The notes beneath the pieces were generated by a model. The model did not search any database and was not told where the DNA came from. It was given only the letters and a program-made list of their open reading frames with translations. Positions 3,889-6,829 of a stretch of 6,829 nucleotides of DNA are shown here, in pieces. The position numbers were made by a program, and so were the translations under genes. The DNA is taken from the NCBI GenBank assembly GCA_016192205.1, contig JACPUP010000060.1, positions 1 to 6,829 on the forward strand, read 5' to 3'. This DNA is from Candidatus Kerfeldbacteria bacterium (GTDB lineage: Bacteria > Patescibacteriota > Patescibacteriia > SBBC01 > JACPUP01). Every line of letters starts with the position of its first letter. Position 1 is the stretch's first letter.

Positions 3889-6101
3889 GGGACGGGGTTC
3901 AAGGGAATGATGACACGGTCATTGCCCGCGACGGTTACGGGCTGCACGGCCTGGACGTACCCGGTACGGTCAACGGTGACGGTGTAATCTCCATCGGCCG
4001 GCAACGGACTGAAGAACACTTGGCCGGGCGGCTGGCAGCTGTTCGAGTGGACAATCGAGAGATCAGACAGCACGGGTCCCACGAGCGGACTGTCCGAGTG
4101 CAGCAGCACCTGGTACCGGAGGTACCGGTCGCCCGCATGGGCAGCGGCGAGTGACGCCCCACTCACTGTGTAATGGGTCGCGACCGTGCCGTCCGGACCG
4201 ACGAAGTTCCACGTCGCGTTATCATTGTTCGTAGCGATTTGGATTCTTAACGCGTCAGGGCCGGCGTCCGCCGGCTGCGTGGTCGGATTCCACGTCAGGG
4301 TCGAGAACGTACTGGCGGCTTTCGTATCGAAGGTGGAGGAGATGAGGGTCGCGTCCGTTCCGGTGAACACCCGCTGGTGGAACGACAGCGTCGCGCCGCG
4401 GAGCTCGGGGGTGACCGTCGGCGTGTTCGTCGACAGAACCGCCCGCCACCGGAGGTCCGAACCAGTCGCGGTGAACACGTGGGGCACGTTGGGCGTGACG
4501 GGTTCGAACTGCACGCCATCCGCGGCCACGAAGTACTCGATGATTTCGCCGTTGAGCGTTTCCACGGCCGTGAGGGTGACGTCGAGGATGCGTCCCTCCT
4601 GCGGATTGAGTTTGGTGGATTGGGCAGCGGCCGCACCGAGGTACTGACCGGGGTTGACCGGATCAAACGGAATGGTGACGCTGCCCGGGCTCCCGACCGT
4701 CCAAACCGCCGACGTCGTGCTGTCGTCGCGATAGGTCGTGGAGGAGAAATCCTCGCTGGCGACGTCGTTCAAAAGCTGGCTCGCCAAGCTCACCTGCCCC
4801 GGCGCGCTTGCGTCCAGGGCGCCGGTGTTGCTGAAGTACCGTGTCGGATCGACGAAATCTGTCTGGCCGCTCCCGCCGGACCAATCTGTTTGGGCCAAAA
4901 ACCCCTGGTTCGTCACGAGCGTTTCGTCGTACCCCGTCCCTTCCACTCGCACCGAAGCGTCAGTCAACGGAAGGTCGGTGCCGGCGTCGAGCACGGTGAC
5001 GAGCAGCGTAGAATCCTCATGATCAGCCAGGAACAATCGCGTGGCGAGATTCACGTTCGGTCCGAGAACCCAGGGCGAGGGCGGATCAACGCCAGCCAGA
5101 TCAAACGTGGCGGTGAGCAGATCGGCCAAGTACGTGTCCCACCGCATGCCCGTGAGGTTCACCGACCCGTCAATGCCGGTCGTGTGCGTCTGGTCGTAGC
5201 GCAGCACATCGGGCGTCAAACCAATGAGTTCCAGGCCGGTCAACTGGAATTGCACGCTGCTCTCGGGCGCGCAGGTGTCGGCCCGGAGCGTCTGCACGGC
5301 CACCGAGCTCACCTGATCAACGTACAGCGTGAGTTCGGTGACGCCACTGGCGACGACGGTGGTGTCCGGCGTGACCGGGTTTGGATTGCCAGCGTCCGGC
5401 GTGAACGTCTGATCGTTCGTGTACCCGGTTTTCCCGACCTCAACGTGATAGGTGCCGGTAGCTGGCGGCAAACTCAAGAGCTGGAGTTTGCCGAACACGT
5501 CGGTCTGGTTCGTGATGTCGAGCGGCGGCACCAGGCTCGCGTTCGTCACGTGGATGTTGACGAGCGGGACGGCTTGGCCGGCCGAATCGAGGATGGTGAG
5601 GAACAGCGCGCCAGTGCCGCTCGACGATTCAACGCCAGGGGGCGCCACCGTTGTCGTGAGTTGCAACGGATTGGCGCACGCGGCCCTCCAACAGACTTCC
5701 ACCTCGACCCGTTTGTAGTCAGCCGGCACCGTGTCAACGGGTTTGAGCGGGATCGTGCCGAGGGCATCGCCGTCGTAGGGATCGTCCACGTAGTCGATGG
5801 CGATGTTCACCTGAAAGGCAATGCCGCCGCGCGTGACGGTCTGGCTGGACGGGAACGTGCCGGTCGGGTAGCCGGCAGTGGTGCCAATGTCTTCGTACGG
5901 CGCGTTGCGGATGAGCTCCACCCATTCAGTGGCAATGCCGGACGCGACGGTCCGGGCCTGGGCTTCGCTGGCGCTGCGGCGGATGAGGAACGACCACGAG
6001 AAGACGACCTCGCCGATGATAATCAGGACGCCGATGGTGACGACGGTCTCGAGGAGCGAGAAGCCTCGACGCGTGGTGCGGGTTGGCGTTGGTCGTGCCA
6101 C
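3885..6101 (-). CDS. PilV/GspI-like prepilin with giant multidomain passenger
   Basis: The product has 738 residues, several times a normal minor pilin. The GTG start at 6101 is supported by GAGGAGG 5 nt upstream. The prepilin signal is RRG|FSLLE: cleavage after Gly13, Phe14 at +1, Glu18 at +5, helix to about 39. The pilin core ends near 155 and includes YKRVEVEVCWRAAC (129-142). A carboxypeptidase-regulatory-like beta domain follows (about 164-233, with TGTYHVEVGKTGY), then a related one (about 265-358). A third begins at 363 (STLLVTVLDAGTDLPLTDAS), and its closing half appears only at 691-733 (GQVFFSPLPADGDYTVTVDR). The intervening 290 residues begin with QTDWSGGSGQ (404-413) and include two jelly-roll-like units ending in similar strands (LRWRAVLSTNTPTVTP, 550-565; LRYQVLLHSDSPLVGP, 661-676). 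It is the first gene of the operon. It probably presents an adhesive or sensing surface on the pilus; no ligand or enzyme motif is visible. Confidence 0.85.
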   Translation of the reverse strand: MARPTPTRTTRRGFSLLETVVTIGVLIIIGEVVFSWSFLIRRSASEAQARTVASGIATEWVELIRNAPYEDIGTTAGYPTGTFPSSQTVTRGGIAFQVNIAIDYVDDPYDGDALGTIPLKPVDTVPADYKRVEVEVCWRAACANPLQLTTTVAPPGVESSSGTGALFLTILDSAGQAVPLVNIHVTNASLVPPLDITNQTDVFGKLQLLSLPPATGTYHVEVGKTGYTNDQTFTPDAGNPNPVTPDTTVVASGVTELTLYVDQVSSVAVQTLRADTCAPESSVQFQLTGLELIGLTPDVLRYDQTHTTGIDGSVNLTGMRWDTYLADLLTATFDLAGVDPPSPWVLGPNVNLATRLFLADHEDSTLLVTVLDAGTDLPLTDASVRVEGTGYDETLVTNQGFLAQTDWSGGSGQTDFVDPTRYFSNTGALDASAPGQVSLASQLLNDVASEDFSSTTYRDDSTTSAVWTVGSPGSVTIPFDPVNPGQYLGAAAAQSTKLNPQEGRILDVTLTAVETLNGEIIEYFVAADGVQFEPVTPNVPHVFTATGSDLRWRAVLSTNTPTVTPELRGATLSFHQRVFTGTDATLISSTFDTKAASTFSTLTWNPTTQPADAGPDALRIQIATNNDNATWNFVGPDGTVATHYTVSGASLAAAHAGDRYLRYQVLLHSDSPLVGPVLSDLSIVHSNSCQPPGQVFFSPLPADGDYTVTVDRTGYVQAVQPVTVAGNDRVIIPLNPVP

Positions 6102-6412
6102 TGAAACCTCCTCAAATCGACCCAGTAGTTATCCTCCCGAAAGTCTACCATAACGCCTTCGGCTCGCAATAATGCGGCCTGCAGGTCTTTGGTCGCCCGG
6201 GCGTTTTGGATGGTGATGCGGCCTTCGCGGTTCAAAACCCGCTGCCAGGGCACCTTCGTGTTCGGCTTGAGGCGATTCAAGGCCCAGCCGACCTGACGCG
6301 AGGCTCTTGGCGCGCCTAGCAGCGCGGCAACTTGGCCGTAGGTGGCCACGCGGCCTTTGGGAATCTGCCGGACTTTGCCGTAGACGCGGAAGGTGAAATT
6401 TTGGCCGCGCAT
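6023..6412 (-). CDS. Alkyltransferase-like (ATL) DNA-binding protein
   Basis: The product has 129 residues from the ATG at 6412 and is a single MGMT-type DNA-binding domain. ATL proteins bind O6-alkylguanine, flip the base and flag it for nucleotide excision repair instead of transferring the alkyl group. IPKGRVATYGQVAALLG (17-33) is the helix-turn-helix entry with Tyr25. SRQVGWAL (38-45) carries the Arg39 finger. PWQRV (55-59) replaces the acceptor Cys of the PCHRV motif with Trp56; the usual following His is Gln57. Tyr25, Arg39 and Trp56 match, as I recall, the numbering in fission yeast Atl1, which supports this start. A longer frame from 6487 adds 25 residues read through an intergenic repeat and is rejected. 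Neither start has a Shine-Dalgarno site. The family domain ends near VDLRRFQW (98-105). The last 24 residues are read in another frame of the pilin start region, and the overlap is 79 nt. Confidence 0.88.
   Translation of the reverse strand: MRGQNFTFRVYGKVRQIPKGRVATYGQVAALLGAPRASRQVGWALNRLKPNTKVPWQRVLNREGRITIQNARATKDLQAALLRAEGVMVDFREDNYWVDLRRFQWHDQRQPAPRVEASRSSRPSSPSAS
6107..6113 (-). promoter_or_regulatory. Shine-Dalgarno site of the first pilin gene
   Basis: GAGGAGG on the minus strand lies 5 nt before the GTG at 6101. It lies inside the coding part of the ATL gene, which continues 79 nt into the pilin gene in another frame. Confidence 0.75.
6142..6169 (-). promoter_or_regulatory. Possible promoter of the pilin operon
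   Basis: The minus strand reads TTGCGA (6169-6164), a 16-bp spacer, and TAGACT (6147-6142) preceded by an extended -10 TGG. Each hexamer matches consensus at 4 of 6 positions. It lies within the ATL coding region and predicts a leader of about 34 nt before the GTG at 6101. It would let the pilin operon be expressed independently of ATL. Confidence 0.35.
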
Positions 6413-6418
6413 GGTGAA

Positions 6419-6498
6419 GAATCGGGAATCAAGAATCATGCATAAGGGGGCTGGAAAACACCCGCCCCCAGATTCGTGATGCTTCATTCATGATTCTC
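6419..6498. repeat. Inverted arrays of 7-bp repeats around a hairpin
   Basis: The left array is three head-to-tail heptads GAATCNN at 6419-6425, 6426-6432 and 6433-6439. The right array is four heptads in the opposite sense at 6471-6498: GATTCGT, GATGCTT, CATTCAT, GATTCTC, the middle two degenerate. The arrays face each other across the hairpin at 6446-6469. GAATCATG (6433-6440) and CATGATTC (6489-6496) form an exact 8-bp inverted repeat. The array fills almost the whole gap between the ATL and MBL genes. Confidence 0.6.
6446..6469 (-). terminator. GC-rich terminator-like hairpin after the MBL gene
   Basis: GGGGGC (6446-6451) pairs with GCCCCC (6464-6469). After one mismatch GG (6453-6454) pairs with CC (6461-6462), leaving a 6-nt loop. 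On the minus strand it is followed by TTATGCATGATTCTTGATTC, T-containing but without a clean run. Position and orientation suit termination after the MBL gene stop at 6500. It could alternatively be an RNA-stabilising hairpin within one transcript. Confidence 0.5.
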
Positions 6499-6499
6499 T

Positions 6500-6829
6500 T
6501 TAACCCAGCTCCAGCGGTTCGTCGGGTTTCAACGGCCGGAACTCGATGCCGGCGGCTTTGAGGCGCGGCGCAAACATCAGCTCGTAGATGCGCTCAAGGT
6601 AAAAACCCTTCATGGACCCATCATGAATTGGGATGGCGATGCGCGGCCGCAGCCGTTCGGCGAGCTCGAGGAATTGCAATGCCGTGCCCCAGGGTGCGGC
6701 CGTTGGAAGACACAGCACCTCGGTTTGATTAACGTTCGCTTGGAGAGAGTCGCCTGGGTGGAGAAACCGATCATTCACGACGAATGCGACGTTCAGCGGT
6801 ACCGCCGAGGGCATCTCCCCGTGCGCAGC
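6500..6829 (-). CDS. MBL-fold metal-dependent hydrolase, C-terminal part (5' end outside window)
   Basis: The last 109 codons and the stop are present. The frame stays open to the window edge and continues upstream of the internal Met at 6814, so that Met is not the start. HGEMPSAVPLNVAFVV is followed by FLHPGDSL, with the HPGD metal-binding strand-loop of metallo-beta-lactamase-fold enzymes. LCLPTAAPWG and IAIPIHDG follow, the latter carrying the late His ligand. The C-terminal tail (AGIEFRPLKPDEPLELG) resembles UlaG-like / YtkL-like Zn-dependent hydrolases. The N-terminal HxHxDH motif would lie outside the window. The substrate cannot be inferred. It lies on the same strand as ATL and the pilins, separated from ATL by 87 bp containing a hairpin and heptad arrays, so it is probably a separate transcript. 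Confidence 0.85.
   Translation of the reverse strand, partial: AAHGEMPSAVPLNVAFVVNDRFLHPGDSLQANVNQTEVLCLPTAAPWGTALQFLELAERLRPRIAIPIHDGSMKGFYLERIYELMFAPRLKAAGIEFRPLKPDEPLELG

Noticed and set aside
4377..6104. 575-codon open frame on the plus strand opposite the large pilin gene
   Set aside because: It is Arg/Gly/Val-rich with no recognisable domain or Shine-Dalgarno site. It lies antisense to a gene with a clear prepilin signal. Long antisense frames are expected in GC-rich coding DNA.
6023..6412. Active O6-methylguanine-DNA methyltransferase
   Set aside because: The acceptor cysteine of PCHRV is replaced by Trp56, so alkyl transfer by the usual mechanism is not possible.
6413..6487. N-terminal 25-codon extension of the ATL gene from an ATG at 6487
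   Set aside because: It would be read through the heptad arrays and terminator hairpin, has no Shine-Dalgarno site, and the ATL domain aligns from the ATG at 6412.

Overview
The window is GC-rich (roughly 60% by eye) bacterial chromosomal DNA using the standard code. The gene styles fit a Candidate Phyla Radiation / Patescibacteria (Parcubacteria-type) genome: a three-gene prepilin cassette whose minor pilins carry large passenger domains, a small four-helix membrane protein with a WWFDNAENW motif, and an alkyltransferase-like protein next to a metallo-beta-lactamase-fold hydrolase. This placement is inferred from protein style; no rRNA or marker gene is present.

Layout, left to right. 1-541 has no convincing gene. 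It holds an imperfect palindrome cut by the left edge (about 1-113), several strong hairpins (158-175, 192-222, 275-293, 337-366), and a clear intrinsic terminator (491-530, minus strand). 542-967 (minus) is a stand-alone receiver-like protein with a degenerate active site. 968-1386 is a divergent intergenic region. A good minus-strand promoter (1235-1263) predicts a leader of about 260 nt with dense RNA structure for the receiver gene. A plus-strand promoter (1301-1329) serves the membrane protein at 1387-1776. A 15-bp terminator stem (1796-1830) separates that gene from the convergent pilin operon.

1847-6101 (minus, transcribed right to left) is a tight operon of three prepilin-like genes. 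First is a 738-residue PilV/GspI-like prepilin with a multi-domain beta-rich passenger. Next is a PilW/GspJ-like prepilin (ATGA overlap), then a PilX/GspK-like prepilin (TAATG overlap). They probably form minor pilins or the tip of a type IV pilus, with the large passengers displayed outside the cell. The pilus motor, platform, peptidase and major pilin are not in the window.

Upstream of the operon on the same strand lies an alkyltransferase-like (ATL) gene. Trp replaces the alkyl-acceptor Cys, and its 3' end overlaps the first pilin gene by 79 nt. Beyond it is the 3' part of an MBL-fold hydrolase gene that runs off the right edge. The gap between ATL and MBL holds a GC-rich hairpin flanked by oppositely oriented 7-bp repeat arrays.

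The most interesting unexplained items are the structured leader before the pseudo-receiver, the nested-domain pilin, and the two palindromic intergenic elements.
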